Below, in pieces: positions 38,573 to 49,745 of a DNA stretch of 64,000 nucleotides (the first letter of the stretch is position 1; the number at the start of each line of letters is the position of its first letter). Position numbers and translations under genes: made by a program. The notes beneath the pieces were generated by a model. That model had not been told where the DNA came from, made no database searches, and was given only the letters and a program-made list of their open reading frames with translations. Origin of the DNA: Streptomyces albus subsp. albus (lineage in GTDB: Bacteria; Actinomycetota; Actinomycetes; Streptomycetales; Streptomycetaceae); assembly GCF_000725885.1 (NCBI RefSeq), contig NZ_JODR01000016.1:62001-126000 (forward strand). The letters run 5' to 3'.

Positions 38573-40242
38573 CTGTGACCAATGTGGCGTCGGCGGGCGG
38601 CGTCCCCGATGTCGGCGGCCTGTGGACGGTGCTGGCGGCCGGCGACAAGCTCCAGGCGCCCAGCATCGAGTACGGGAAGCTCTCGCCGACGCTGATCGTG
38701 CTGGGCGTCGCGGCGCTCGGTGTGCTCATCGAGGCGTTCGCACCCCGCAAATCCCGCTACGGCGCACAGCTGTCCGTCTCGCTGCTGGGTCTGGCCGCCG
38801 CGTTCGCCGCCGTCATCGGCCTGGCCGCCTCCGGAGCGGGCACCACCCGTGCGCAGATCGCCGGCATGGGGGCGCTCGCCGTGGACGGGCCCGCGCTCTT
38901 CCTCCAGGGCACGCTGCTGCTGGTGGGCATCGTCGGCGTCGTCACCTTCGCGGAGCGGCGGCTGGAGCCGTCCGCGGCAGGGTCCCGGGTGGACGCGTTC
39001 GCCGCGCAGCCGGCCTCGGTGCCCGGCGGCGAGGGCGAGCGGCAGGCCGTCAAGGCGGGCTGGACGACCACCGAGGTCTTCCCGCTGCTGATGTTCGCCA
39101 TCGGCGGCATGCTGCTCTTCCCGGCCGCGAACGACCTGCTGCTGCTCTTCGTGGCGCTGGAGGTCTTCTCCCTCCCGCTGTACCTGCTGTGCGCGCTGGC
39201 CCGCCGCCGGCGGCTGCTGTCCCAGGAGGCGGCGGTCAAGTACTTCCTGCTGGGCGCGTTCTCCTCGGCGTTCCTGCTGTTCGGCACCGCGCTGCTGTAC
39301 GGCTACGCCGGGACGGTCGGCTACTCGGGCATCGCCCGCGTCGTCTCCGGTTCCGACGCCGTCAGCGACCCGGTGCTGGCGCAGACCGCGGGCAACGACG
39401 CGCTGCTGCTGATCGGCGGCGCCCTGGTGGTGATGGGGCTGCTGTTCAAGGTCGGCGCCGTCCCCTTCCACATGTGGACCCCCGACGTCTACCAGGGCGC
39501 GCCCACGCCGGTGACCGGTTTCATGGCGGCGGCCACCAAGGTGGCGGCTTTCGGCGCGCTGCTGCGGCTGCTGTACGTGGTGCTGCCGGGACTCAGCTGG
39601 GACTGGCGCCCGGTGATGTGGGGCGTGGCGATCCTGACGATGCTGGCCGGCGCAGTGGTGGCCATCACCCAGACGGACGTCAAACGGCTGCTGGCCTACT
39701 CCTCGATCGCACATGCGGGCTTCCTGCTCGCCGGTGTGATCGCCACCTCGAAGAGCGGCGTCTCCTCGGTGCTGTTCTACCTGGCCGCCTACTCCTTCGT
39801 GACGTTGGGCGCCTTCGCGGTGGTGACGCTGGTGCGGGACGCGGGCGGCGAGGCCACGCACCTGTCGAAGTGGGCGGGGCTGGGCAGGCGGTCGCCGCTG
39901 CTGGCCGCCGTGTTCGCAATCTTCCTGCTGGCCTTCGCGGGCATCCCCCTGACCTCCGGGTTCGCGGGGAAGTTCGCGGTGTTCAAGGCGGCGGCCGAGG
40001 GCGGCGCGGGCGCGCTGGTCGTCGTCGGTGTGATCGCCTCCGCCATCGCGGCGTTCTTCTACCTGCGGGTCATCGTGCTGATGTTCTTCAGCGAACCGCA
40101 GGCGGACGGGCCCAGCGTCGCGGTGCCGAGCGTCATGACGACCTCGGCCATCGCGGTCGGCGTGGTGGTGACGGTGGTGCTCGGTGTGGCGCCGCAGTAC
40201 TTCCTCGATCTGGCGGGTCATGCGGGGGTGTTCGTGCGGTGA
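38569..40242 (+). CDS. nuoN: NADH-quinone oxidoreductase subunit N
   Basis: 557 residues, the third antiporter-like subunit. Conserved segments are LLLLFVALEVFSLPLYLLCA, FKVGAVPFHMWTPDVYQGAP and RLLAYSSIAHAGFLLAGVIA. An insert of about 35 residues near position 140 (SRVDAFAAQPASVPGGEGER) is a soluble loop. Last gene of the first nuo operon, followed by a probable terminator. Confidence 0.97.
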   Translation: MTVTNVASAGGVPDVGGLWTVLAAGDKLQAPSIEYGKLSPTLIVLGVAALGVLIEAFAPRKSRYGAQLSVSLLGLAAAFAAVIGLAASGAGTTRAQIAGMGALAVDGPALFLQGTLLLVGIVGVVTFAERRLEPSAAGSRVDAFAAQPASVPGGEGERQAVKAGWTTTEVFPLLMFAIGGMLLFPAANDLLLLFVALEVFSLPLYLLCALARRRRLLSQEAAVKYFLLGAFSSAFLLFGTALLYGYAGTVGYSGIARVVSGSDAVSDPVLAQTAGNDALLLIGGALVVMGLLFKVGAVPFHMWTPDVYQGAPTPVTGFMAAATKVAAFGALLRLLYVVLPGLSWDWRPVMWGVAILTMLAGAVVAITQTDVKRLLAYSSIAHAGFLLAGVIATSKSGVSSVLFYLAAYSFVTLGAFAVVTLVRDAGGEATHLSKWAGLGRRSPLLAAVFAIFLLAFAGIPLTSGFAGKFAVFKAAAEGGAGALVVVGVIASAIAAFFYLRVIVLMFFSEPQADGPSVAVPSVMTTSAIAVGVVVTVVLGVAPQYFLDLAGHAGVFVR

Positions 40243-40291
40243 TGCGCTGATCGCTCGTCAATCACCGTTCCCCCGTACGACACTGTGTACG

Positions 40292-40335
40292 AAGCGCCGC
40301 CGGATTACCTCAACTGAGCGCGTCTGGCGGCGCTT
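40292..40335 (+). terminator. Probable terminator of the nuo operon
   Basis: AAGCGCCGCC (40292-40301) and GGCGGCGCTT (40326-40335) form a perfect 10-bp stem around a 24-nt loop, 49 bp after the nuoN stop, ending in TT followed by TATGTTG. Confidence 0.6.
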
Positions 40336-40338
40336 TAT

Positions 40339-40355
40339 GTTGCACCGGTGACAAC
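40339..40355. promoter_or_regulatory. Near-perfect palindrome upstream of the cupin gene
   Basis: GTTGCACCGGTGACAAC: the CACCGGTG core is fully self-complementary, flanked by GTTG and CAAC with one extra base on the right. It lies 30 bp before the cupin start, so it could be an operator for that gene. The regulator is unknown. Confidence 0.4.
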
Positions 40356-40385
40356 GAGCGCGCGGAAACGGTAGGAACTCAAGGC

Positions 40386-40769
40386 ATGAGTTGTGTGATT
40401 CTCCGCAAGCAAGAAGGCGGATATCAAGGAAAACAGGGCGGTATCTTCACGGAGGGGGTGTCCGCCGAGTCGGTGGGGGCCAAGGGGCTGTGCCTGCACG
40501 TGCTGCACATCCCCGCGAACTCCAAAGGAGCACCGCATCTGCACGCGGGGCACGAATCGGCCATCTACGTGGTCAACGGCGTGCACGAGATCTGGCACGG
40601 AGAGGACCTGGAGAACCACGACACGCTGTACCCGGGTGACATGGTGTACGTGCCGGCGAACATGCCGCACATGCCGGTCACGGGCGAGGAGCCGGTCACC
40701 GTGGTGGTGGCCCGCACCGACCCCCGCGAACAGGAGTCGGTGCACCTGCTGTCGCCGCGTGACCCCTGA
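40386..40769 (+). CDS. Cupin-domain protein
   Basis: 127 residues, a single small beta-barrel. Metal-ligand pattern of cupins: HLHAGHESAIYVVNG with the His cluster and Glu, then PGDMVYVPANMPHMPV with the second-motif His. The function of such stand-alone cupins ranges from isomerases and dioxygenases to ligand sensing and cannot be assigned. It starts with ATG 40386 after GGAACTCAAGG. The hairpin between it and nuoN suggests separate transcription. Confidence 0.88.
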   Translation: MSCVILRKQEGGYQGKQGGIFTEGVSAESVGAKGLCLHVLHIPANSKGAPHLHAGHESAIYVVNGVHEIWHGEDLENHDTLYPGDMVYVPANMPHMPVTGEEPVTVVVARTDPREQESVHLLSPRDP

Positions 40770-40831
40770 CGGTCCCGGAGCACGGTGAGCGTGGATGCAG
40801 GACCCCGGGGCCGGGAGCGGAACGGCCGCCC

Positions 40832-41467
40832 TCAGTTGCCGGGGTATTCCCGCACCTTGCGGCCCTTGTCGGTGTCCTCCACCGTGTCGTGCGGCTTACC
40901 GGCCCCCTTGTCCAGGACGCCGGACTTGTCCAGCTTGTCGAGCTTGTCGGAAAGGCCCGGAAGGTCGCGCAGCGCGCCGGGGTCCTTCGGCAGCTTCGCC
41001 GGGGCCTCGGCGACCTTGGAGTAGGTGTCGCTCTCGCCCCCGTTCCAGGTGACCTTCAGCGAGGAAGCCGTCACCTCGGCCACCTTGCCGGTGGCGCGCT
41101 CCTCGCCGATGCCGGCCGGGCACTTGAGCACCAGCGAACTGTCGGCGCCCGCCGTCATCACCCGGCCCGTGCAGACCTTCTTCTCGGTGCTCCGCAGCAG
41201 CGAGGCGGCGTCGCCCACCACCGTCAGGGTGAGGGTCTGGCCGTCCGCCTTCGTCGACCAGACGCCCGGCAGCCCGGCCTTGCCCTCGGCGCCCCCGGCC
41301 TTCCCGCCCTTGTCGGGGGAGGACTCGGCGGGCTTCTCGCCGCCGGCCGCCGGCTTGTCCTTGGCGTTCTTGCCGTCGCCGTCGTCGCCGCTTCCGCAGC
41401 CGCCCACCAGCAGCGCGATGGCCGCCGCCGCGGCCACCGCCCCCGATATCCGCGCTGAGGTGCGCAC
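40832..41467 (-). CDS. Putative lipoprotein of unknown function
   Basis: 211 residues from GTG 41467, which has GAGGAGGG upstream; the frame is open 15 codons further. Type II signal peptide: [20 protein letters not shown] then Cys (lipobox LVGGC), so it is likely anchored outside the membrane. A Lys/Asp/Gly/Ser-rich spacer follows (about 25-60), then a beta-rich domain with two Cys residues (VCTGRV, LKCPAG) and a Lys/Asp-rich C-terminus. I recognise no functional family. Confidence 0.85.
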   Translation of the reverse strand: MRTSARISGAVAAAAAIALLVGGCGSGDDGDGKNAKDKPAAGGEKPAESSPDKGGKAGGAEGKAGLPGVWSTKADGQTLTLTVVGDAASLLRSTEKKVCTGRVMTAGADSSLVLKCPAGIGEERATGKVAEVTASSLKVTWNGGESDTYSKVAEAPAKLPKDPGALRDLPGLSDKLDKLDKSGVLDKGAGKPHDTVEDTDKGRKVREYPGN

Positions 41468-41665
41468 GTGCCCTCCTCGGTCGTTCGTCTCCCTGGCCTT
41501 CCGCAGGGTCACGACAACCTAGCAGCTCAGCAGGGGGCGGCAGGGCCCGGCACGGTGGTACGGCGGCGGGCCCGGGCAGGCCGGCGGCGAGCCCGCAGAA
41601 AGGCCGGCGGCGGGTTTTCCACAGGGGGCGCCGCACATGTCACCACAGCCGCCTATCGTGGCGGC

Positions 41666-43606
<1,941 letters not shown>

Positions 43607-43643
43607 ACGGCACCCGCCGAGGACGGCTCCTGGGCGGAGGCGG

Positions 43644-44207
43644 TCACGGTTCCTTCCACTCCGGCGTGAGCACGGGCGAGGGCACGCCCACGCGCGGGTC
43701 CGAGGGAGCCGAGGGCCCAGGGCACGGTCCGACTCGGACGAGGGCGATGCCCTGGGGCGGCCCGCCCAGCGGGCGGCCGTCCCGGCCCTCGACCAATACG
43801 GAGCCGACCTCCTCCGGTCCCCGGCAGCGCTGGTACTCCTCGCCGAGATAGCCGGCCGCGATCCGCCGGGCCACCTGCTGGGCGCCGGCGGTGTGCGGAA
43901 GATCGGTGGAGATCACCACGCCGGCCGTGCCGCCCCGCTGGTGGATGCCGGTGATGTGCCGCTTGTCGGCCTCCCGCCGCGCCGAACGCTGCGCGGGGCT
44001 GAGGGGTTCGGCGGGCGGCTTGCCGGCCGCGGGCGCGGGTTCGGCCGGGGTGGCGGGCGGCGGGGGCGGGCTGGTGTCCTCCGGTACGGTCCGCACCGCG
44101 GAGGCGGCCCACAGCCCGCCCGCCAGCCCTCCCGCGAGCAGTACGACACTTCCGGCGCCGGTTCCCAGCCGCCGCAGCACCCGCACCGCCGTCTCCCCGC
44201 GTCCCAC
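43644..44207 (-). CDS. Small membrane-anchored protein, unknown function
   Basis: 187 residues from GTG 44207 (GGGGGAG upstream). An Arg-containing N-terminus is followed by one membrane helix (about 15-36, GAGSVVLLAGGLAGGLWAAS), a Pro/Ala-rich spacer (about 42-75), then a small extracytoplasmic domain with DKRHITGIHQRGGTAGVVIS and two cysteines (QRCRGPE, GPCPGP). Convergent with recQ. No family recognised; the composition is consistent with a real gene. Confidence 0.7.
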   Translation of the reverse strand: MGRGETAVRVLRRLGTGAGSVVLLAGGLAGGLWAASAVRTVPEDTSPPPPPATPAEPAPAAGKPPAEPLSPAQRSARREADKRHITGIHQRGGTAGVVISTDLPHTAGAQQVARRIAAGYLGEEYQRCRGPEEVGSVLVEGRDGRPLGGPPQGIALVRVGPCPGPSAPSDPRVGVPSPVLTPEWKEP

Positions 44208-44445
44208 CGTTCGCTCCCCCTCGCCGTTGTGGGCGACAACGGTAGCGCTCCCCCGACGCCCGCCCAGGACCCGTATCCGACGGCATCGCGGCCCGCCGGG
44301 AGGGCCGGCGGGCCGCGCCGGCTGAAGGCGTTCCCTCGGGCCCCGGTTCGCCGAGCCACGGGGAGAGCGGGGGCCGCGGCGCGGCGCACCTTGGCGGCCT
44401 GGAGGGAGCGCTCAGCAGCTCGGCCGCCCCCTGGGCCGGGGAGCT

Positions 44446-44819
44446 CGGACGCTTGCTTGGTCCGGGGCCCGGGGTGGTGCACAGCTGGCCCCGGGGCTGG
44501 GGAGACGGACGTCCGCCCGGCCCGGGGGCGGGTGGTCCTCGGACACTTGCCCACCACCCGGGCCCGGGGCGCTCGGACGTTCGCCCGGGTCCGGGGCCCT
44601 GTGGTGCTCGCGAGGTTGCCCGGGCCCGGGCTCGGGGGTTCGGAAGGTCGGTCGCCCTCCGGCCGGGGGTGGTCGGTCGCCGGCCCGGGGCCGGGGCCCT
44701 GCGGTGGCGGGCGGGCCGGAAGGGGGCGTCCGTCCGCCAGGGGCCGGGGCCCTGCGGTGCTCGCAGGGTCGTCCGGGCCCGGGCTCCGAGGGTTTCAGAC
44801 CCTGGCCGTTCCCCGGGCC
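44446..44819. repeat. Degenerate repeat region downstream of the fumarylacetoacetase gene
   Basis: The gap 44208-44860 has no gene. Most of it consists of diverged copies of a unit containing CGGACG(T/C)(T/C)(C/G)GCC and CCGGGGCCCTG(C/T)GGTG. Recognisable pieces are at 44446, 44506, 44540 and 44574 (CGGAC) and near 44593, 44693 and 44747 (GGGGCCCTG). The final unit is the perfect terminator hairpin at 44820-44852, so the array looks like decayed duplications of a terminator-like element. Confidence 0.55.
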
Positions 44820-44852
44820 GGGGGCCCGGACGTTCGCCCGGTCCGGGCCCCC
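44820..44852 (-). terminator. Terminator of the fumarylacetoacetase operon
   Basis: GGGGGCCCGGAC (44820-44831) and GTCCGGGCCCCC (44841-44852) form a perfect 12-bp stem with a 9-nt loop, 8 bp beyond the stop codon on the minus strand. Confidence 0.75.
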
Positions 44853-44860
44853 AGGGGTGC

Positions 44861-46063
44861 TCAGGCGTTCGGCAGGACGCGGCCGGTGACCTCGCCGAGG
44901 CCGATGCGGGTGCCGTCGGGGCCGGGCGCCCAGGCGCGGAGGGTCACTTCGTCGCCGTCCTCCAGGAACGTCCGCTCGCCGTCGGGGAGTTCGAGTGGCT
45001 CGTTCCCGCCCCAGGTCAGCTCCAGCAGACAGCCGCGCTGTCCCTTCTCGGGGCCGCTGACGGTGCCGGACGCGTACAGGTCACCGGTGCGCAGCGAGGC
45101 GCCGTTGACGGTGAGGTGGGCGAGTTGCTGGGCCGCCGTCCAGTACATCCCCGAGAACGGCGGCTCGGCGATCACGTGCCCGTTCAGTTCGACCGTGATC
45201 CGCAGGTCGTAGCCGCCGGGTTCGATGCCGTCGGCCGCGTCGTCCAGGTACGGCAGCAGGGGGAAGTCGCGGCTGGGCGGCGCGACGCGGGCGGCGTCCA
45301 GGGCGTCCAGGGGGGTGATCCACGGCGAGACGGAGGTGGCGAAGGACTTGCCCAGGAAGGGCCCGAGCGGCACGTACTCCCACGCCTGGATGTCCCGCGC
45401 CGACCAGTCGTTGACCAGCGTCACGCCGAAGACGTGCTCGCGGAAGTCCGCCAGCGCCACCGGGCGGCCCTGCTGGCTGGGGGTGCCGACGACGAAGCCG
45501 ACCTCCGCCTCGATGTCGAGCCGCTGCGAGGGTCCGAAGACGGGCGCCGTCTCCTGCGGGGGCTTGCGCTGCCCCTGGGGGCGGACGACGGGGGTGCCGG
45601 AGACGACGACGGTGCCGGCGCGGCCGTGGTAACCGATCGGCAGGTGCTTCCAGTTGGGCGTGAGCGCGTCGCTGTCGGGGCGGAAGATGCGGCCGACGTT
45701 CGTGGCGTGGTGCTCGCTGGCGTAGAAGTCGACGTAGTCGGCGACCTCGAAGGGCAGATGGAGCTGTACGCCGCTGAGCGGCAGCAGGTGGCGGGCCGCG
45801 GTCTCGCGGTGCGCTTCCTCGGTCAGCCAGGAGCGCACCTGGGACCGCACGGCCTGCCAGACCGGGCGGCCGGCGGCCAGCAGGGGGTTGAGCGAGGGGG
45901 CGCGCAGCACCTCCGCGTGCGCCGAGCCGAAGGCGTCGGCGGCGGCGCCCAGGTCGAGCACGTCATCGCCGTACCGGACGCCGAGCCGGCGGTGGCCGGG
46001 CCGGTCCGGGGTGCTGAAGAGGCCGTACGGGAGGTTGTCCGGGCCGAAGAGAGTGTCACTCAT
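44861..46063 (-). CDS. fahA: Fumarylacetoacetase
   Basis: 400 residues. It hydrolyses fumarylacetoacetate to fumarate and acetoacetate, the last step of tyrosine/homogentisate degradation. The N-terminal SH3-like domain (PYGLFSTPDRPGHRRLGVRY) is followed by the FAH catalytic domain, including YVDFYASEHHATNVGRIFRP, GYHGRAGTVVVSG and the metal-site strand DIEAEVGFVVG, then LVNDWSARDIQAWEYVPLGP. The frame is open upstream, but ATG 46063 (MSDTLFGPDN) is the natural start. It follows the CocE-like gene after 49 bp on the same strand. No other tyrosine-degradation gene is present here. Confidence 0.95.
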   Translation of the reverse strand: MSDTLFGPDNLPYGLFSTPDRPGHRRLGVRYGDDVLDLGAAADAFGSAHAEVLRAPSLNPLLAAGRPVWQAVRSQVRSWLTEEAHRETAARHLLPLSGVQLHLPFEVADYVDFYASEHHATNVGRIFRPDSDALTPNWKHLPIGYHGRAGTVVVSGTPVVRPQGQRKPPQETAPVFGPSQRLDIEAEVGFVVGTPSQQGRPVALADFREHVFGVTLVNDWSARDIQAWEYVPLGPFLGKSFATSVSPWITPLDALDAARVAPPSRDFPLLPYLDDAADGIEPGGYDLRITVELNGHVIAEPPFSGMYWTAAQQLAHLTVNGASLRTGDLYASGTVSGPEKGQRGCLLELTWGGNEPLELPDGERTFLEDGDEVTLRAWAPGPDGTRIGLGEVTGRVLPNA

Positions 46064-46112
46064 GCGGGTCACGTTATGAGAAGTGGTCTCTTCGGCCCAG
46101 ACCCTCACGGGA

Positions 46113-48134
46113 TCATCCGGCCGTGCGCGGGATGCGGCGCTCCCAGCTGCGCCGGAAGATCTCCGTCTCGCCTTCCCAGCAGACGACTTCGTTGTGCGCG
46201 ATGAAGTCGTCGCGGTCGGCGCCGAGTTCGGAGCGGGTCTCGACGCGGGTGCTCCAGCCCGTCTCGGGGCGCCGCAGTCCGACCTCCCAGCGGGAGACGG
46301 CCCGTGCGCTGAGCGGGTCGTCCTCCTTGACGGTGTAGGTCTCCAGGGCGTTCTCGGTGAATTCGAGGCCGTCGGGGTAGACGCGGGTGCCGCCGTAGCG
46401 GGGGTCGACCTCCAGCCGCCATTCGCCGGCGGCCACGTCCCGTACCAGGAGGCGTTCGGGGCGCGCATCGCCGGCTTCGGGGTAGCGGACGCCGAGCGGT
46501 TCGGCCTGTTCGGGCTCGGCGAACCGGATGGCGGGGGCGCCCTCGTCGGCCGCCGGGTCGCGGACGGGCAGCTCCAGCGCGCTGGCGGCGGGGTCGAGTT
46601 CCCAGCCGGCGGCGCTGTCGGCCTGGGGCCAGATCCAGGGCCAGTACGCGGAGGAGAGCGCGAGCCGGATGCGGTGCCCGGCGGGGAACGCGTGTCCGAT
46701 CCCGTTGAGTTCGAAGGTCACGTCCTCGGTGGCGCCCGGCTCCCAGGGGACGACCTTGTCGCGACCGTGCCGGGCGGTCAGGTTGAGGACGCCGCGGGTC
46801 ACCAGGGTGGAGGAGCCGTCGGGCGCCACGTCGCACACGCGGGCGATGATCTGTCCGCGCGGCACCCGCGAGGTGACGCGCAGCCGCACGCGCGGCCTCC
46901 CCAGCACCTCGACGCGTCCGTCCAGTACGGCGGAGTCGAAGCAGACCGACCGGCCGTCCTCCTCGCGCTGGTCGGGCGGCAGGTCGGCGTCGTTGCCGAA
47001 CGGGAAGAAGCGGCCGGCGTCCACCCCGGTGTGCTGCGGGGAGCGCACCAGGAACGGGCCGCTGCCGGGCAGTTCGTAGGAGGTCATGGTGACGGCGGGG
47101 GAGGGCCAGGCCGTGTCGCCCACCCAGCGGCCGGGCAACCGGTCGTAGACCGTGGCGGGCGGGTGCGACTCGCTGATCCAGGAGCGCAGCAGCGGTTCGT
47201 CCATGACGCCGGTGTCCTGGTCCTTGAGCCAGTGGTCCCACCAGCGCAGCGTCTCCTGGAGGAACCCGATGGCCGGCCCGGGCGGCAGTCCGCGGTCCGG
47301 GTACTGGTGGGACCAGGGGCCGATCAGACCGCGCACCGGGGCGTCGCCGGCCTCGGGCAGGTTCTCGACCAGCCGCAGCACGGTGTCGCGGTAGGGGTCG
47401 TGCCAGCCGCCGACCGCCAGGACGGCGGCCTTGATCGACGGGTAGTCCTCGCAGGCGCTGCCGTGCCGCCAGTAGGCGTCGCGCGTCTGGTGGTCCAGCC
47501 AGGTGTGGATGAACGGCTCGACCTTCTCCATGCGGCGCAGCCACATGTCCCGCCAGGCGTCGCCGACCTGTGCCGGGTCCGGCGGCCGGGAGACGAAGGC
47601 GAGCATGGTCGAGGCCCAGGCGTGCATGTCCACGGCGAGGACGGAGCCGCCCATGTAGTGGACGTCGTTGTCGTAGCGGTCGTCGGTGGAGCAGACGGTG
47701 ACGATGGCCTTGAGCGCTTCGGGGGCACGCGCGGCGAGCTGGAGGCTGTTGAAGCCGCCCCAGGAGATGCCGAACATGCCGACCTTGCCGTTGGACCACG
47801 GCTGTGCGGCCAGCCAGGCGATGACGGCCTCGCCGTCGGCCAGTTCCTGCTCGTCGTACTCGTCCCCGGGCATGCCCTCGGAGTTGCCGTGGCCGCGGAC
47901 GTCGACGCGGACGGAGGCGTAGCCGTGGCCCGCGTACCAGGGGTGGCGCTGGGCGTCGCGGGGGGCGGTCCAGTCGCTCAGCCGGTAGGGCAGGTATTCC
48001 AGGAGGACGGGTACCGGCTCGTCGGTGACGGGCCGCCACATGCGCGCGTAGAGCCGTTCGCCGCTCGGCATGGGGATCCACACGTCTTCGCGGACGACGC
48101 GATGGGGGAACTGGTCGGGGGTGCGGATGTTCAT
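46113..48134 (-). CDS. CocE/NonD-family serine hydrolase (X-Pro dipeptidyl-peptidase S15-like)
   Basis: 673 residues. Alpha/beta-hydrolase domain with nucleophile elbow FGISWGG (Ser124) and, upstream, VRVDVRGHGNSEG, typical of cocaine esterase and X-prolyl dipeptidyl aminopeptidase. The C-terminal part is the jelly-roll PepX_C domain. No signal peptide is evident, so it is probably cytoplasmic. The POT transporter gene lies 63 bp upstream on the same strand, suggesting that imported proline peptides, or esters and amides, are its substrates (inference). ATG 48134 is well defined. Confidence 0.92.
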   Translation of the reverse strand: MNIRTPDQFPHRVVREDVWIPMPSGERLYARMWRPVTDEPVPVLLEYLPYRLSDWTAPRDAQRHPWYAGHGYASVRVDVRGHGNSEGMPGDEYDEQELADGEAVIAWLAAQPWSNGKVGMFGISWGGFNSLQLAARAPEALKAIVTVCSTDDRYDNDVHYMGGSVLAVDMHAWASTMLAFVSRPPDPAQVGDAWRDMWLRRMEKVEPFIHTWLDHQTRDAYWRHGSACEDYPSIKAAVLAVGGWHDPYRDTVLRLVENLPEAGDAPVRGLIGPWSHQYPDRGLPPGPAIGFLQETLRWWDHWLKDQDTGVMDEPLLRSWISESHPPATVYDRLPGRWVGDTAWPSPAVTMTSYELPGSGPFLVRSPQHTGVDAGRFFPFGNDADLPPDQREEDGRSVCFDSAVLDGRVEVLGRPRVRLRVTSRVPRGQIIARVCDVAPDGSSTLVTRGVLNLTARHGRDKVVPWEPGATEDVTFELNGIGHAFPAGHRIRLALSSAYWPWIWPQADSAAGWELDPAASALELPVRDPAADEGAPAIRFAEPEQAEPLGVRYPEAGDARPERLLVRDVAAGEWRLEVDPRYGGTRVYPDGLEFTENALETYTVKEDDPLSARAVSRWEVGLRRPETGWSTRVETRSELGADRDDFIAHNEVVCWEGETEIFRRSWERRIPRTAG

Positions 48135-48197
48135 AAACGTAAATCCTCGAACATGTGCCGAAAGATCCCGGTAACCGGGGTCGGCCGGGCGGAACCG

Positions 48198-49745
48198 TCA
48201 GTGGACCGGGTGCATGGTGCGGCGCAGCCAGGGCGCCACGGCGAAGACGGCCAGGGCGACGACGACGGCCACGGCTCCGTTGAGCGTGAAGTAGAGGCTG
48301 TCGGAGATCTGCCCGTAGAACTTCACCGTCTGCGCCTGGATACCGGTGGCCAGGGCCAGCGAGAGGAACCACAGGGCAAGCGCCTGGCTGCTGAACGCGG
48401 CCGGCGCCAGCTTGCTCGTCGCCGAGAGCCCCGTCGACTCCAGCAGCACGTCGCCGACACCGATGAAGAGCACCGCCAGCACGATCCACACCAGGGAGAT
48501 CTCCCAGCCGGTGCCCGAGGTGCCCAGCAGCGTGGGCACCAGCACCAGGAACCCGAGGCCGCCCAGCAGCACTCCCAGCGCCAGCTTGTTCGAGGCGTGC
48601 GGCTGTCGCGGGCCCATCCGCTGCCAGGCGCCGGCGATGAACGGCGCCGACAGCACGGAGACGGCGCCCAGCGCGGAGCTGATCCAGCTGGAGGGCACGT
48701 GGTAGCCGAACACACTGGTGTTGACGTGCTGGTCGGTCAGCAGCACCAGCACGGTGTACGACTGGAAGAGCACGAAGTTGAACGCCACGGAGGCCAGCCA
48801 CAGCACCAGGAAGGGCCGCAGCCTGCCGCGTTCCTCGCGGGTCACCCGGGGGCTGCGCCACAGCACGGTGAAGTAGACGATGGGCGCGGCCATCGACACG
48901 TACGTCAGCGCGTCCACGAAACCGGACAGGGTCAGCGCGCCGGCCAGTGAGAGGGCGACACAGACGGCGGCGACCGCCAGTACGCCGCCCACGATCAGCC
49001 ATACGGCGCGCCGCATGGCGGCGGGCGGCAGCGGGAACTCCGCGCCCTCCTTGCGCCCGGCCAGGTTCCGGCGCCCGGCGATGTACTGGATGATGCCCAG
49101 TGTCATGCCCACGGCCGCCGCGGAGAAGCCCCAGTGCCAGTCGATGTCCTCACCCAGCAGCCCGGTGATGATGGGGCCGAGGAAGGCGCCGACGTTGATG
49201 CTCATGTAGTACAGCGAGAAACCGGCGTCCCGGCGCTCGTCGGTGGCCGAGTACAGCTTGCCGACCATGGCGGCCACGTTCGGCTTCAGCATGCCGGTGC
49301 CGGCGCTGATGAGGCCGAGCCCGATCCAGGTGAAGGCCGGCACCGGTACGGCCATCGCGTAGTGGCCGCAGGCGATGAGGAACCCGCCGTAGAGCACCGA
49401 ACGGTACGAGCCGAGCATCCGGTCGGCGATCCAGCCGCCCGCCACCGAGAGCAGGTAGACGAGCGTGCTGTAGCCGGCCGCGACGGAGGCCGCGGCCCCC
49501 GGCTCCATGTCCAGGCCGCCGTCGGCGGTGGTGGCCGAGAAGAACAGCACCAGGATGGCCTGCATCCCCAGGAAGGAGAACCGCTCCCACACCTCCAGCC
49601 CGGAGAGCGTCAGCAGGCCGCGCGGCTGTCCCAGCAGGTCGCGGCCCCCTTCCGGGCCGGTCTCCTGCGGTCCGGCGGACCGCGTAGGGTTTGCGCCTCG
49701 GTCCCTTCCGTCCGGTGCGGGGTGGGGGCGGGATCTGGGGGGCAC
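48198..49745 (-). CDS. POT/PTR-family proton-dependent peptide transporter
   Basis: 515 residues, about 14 helices. Proton-coupled di/tripeptide symporter motifs: SGLEVWERFSFLGMQ (the ExxERF motif of the first helix), GGWIADRMLGSYRSVLYGG, and FSLYYMSINVGAFLGPIITG. GTG 49745 has AGGAG upstream; the frame is open 21 codons further but with no better start. It shares a transcript direction and close spacing with the CocE-type hydrolase, so together they form a peptide uptake-and-cleavage pair (inference). Confidence 0.93.
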   Translation of the reverse strand: MPPRSRPHPAPDGRDRGANPTRSAGPQETGPEGGRDLLGQPRGLLTLSGLEVWERFSFLGMQAILVLFFSATTADGGLDMEPGAAASVAAGYSTLVYLLSVAGGWIADRMLGSYRSVLYGGFLIACGHYAMAVPVPAFTWIGLGLISAGTGMLKPNVAAMVGKLYSATDERRDAGFSLYYMSINVGAFLGPIITGLLGEDIDWHWGFSAAAVGMTLGIIQYIAGRRNLAGRKEGAEFPLPPAAMRRAVWLIVGGVLAVAAVCVALSLAGALTLSGFVDALTYVSMAAPIVYFTVLWRSPRVTREERGRLRPFLVLWLASVAFNFVLFQSYTVLVLLTDQHVNTSVFGYHVPSSWISSALGAVSVLSAPFIAGAWQRMGPRQPHASNKLALGVLLGGLGFLVLVPTLLGTSGTGWEISLVWIVLAVLFIGVGDVLLESTGLSATSKLAPAAFSSQALALWFLSLALATGIQAQTVKFYGQISDSLYFTLNGAVAVVVALAVFAVAPWLRRTMHPVH

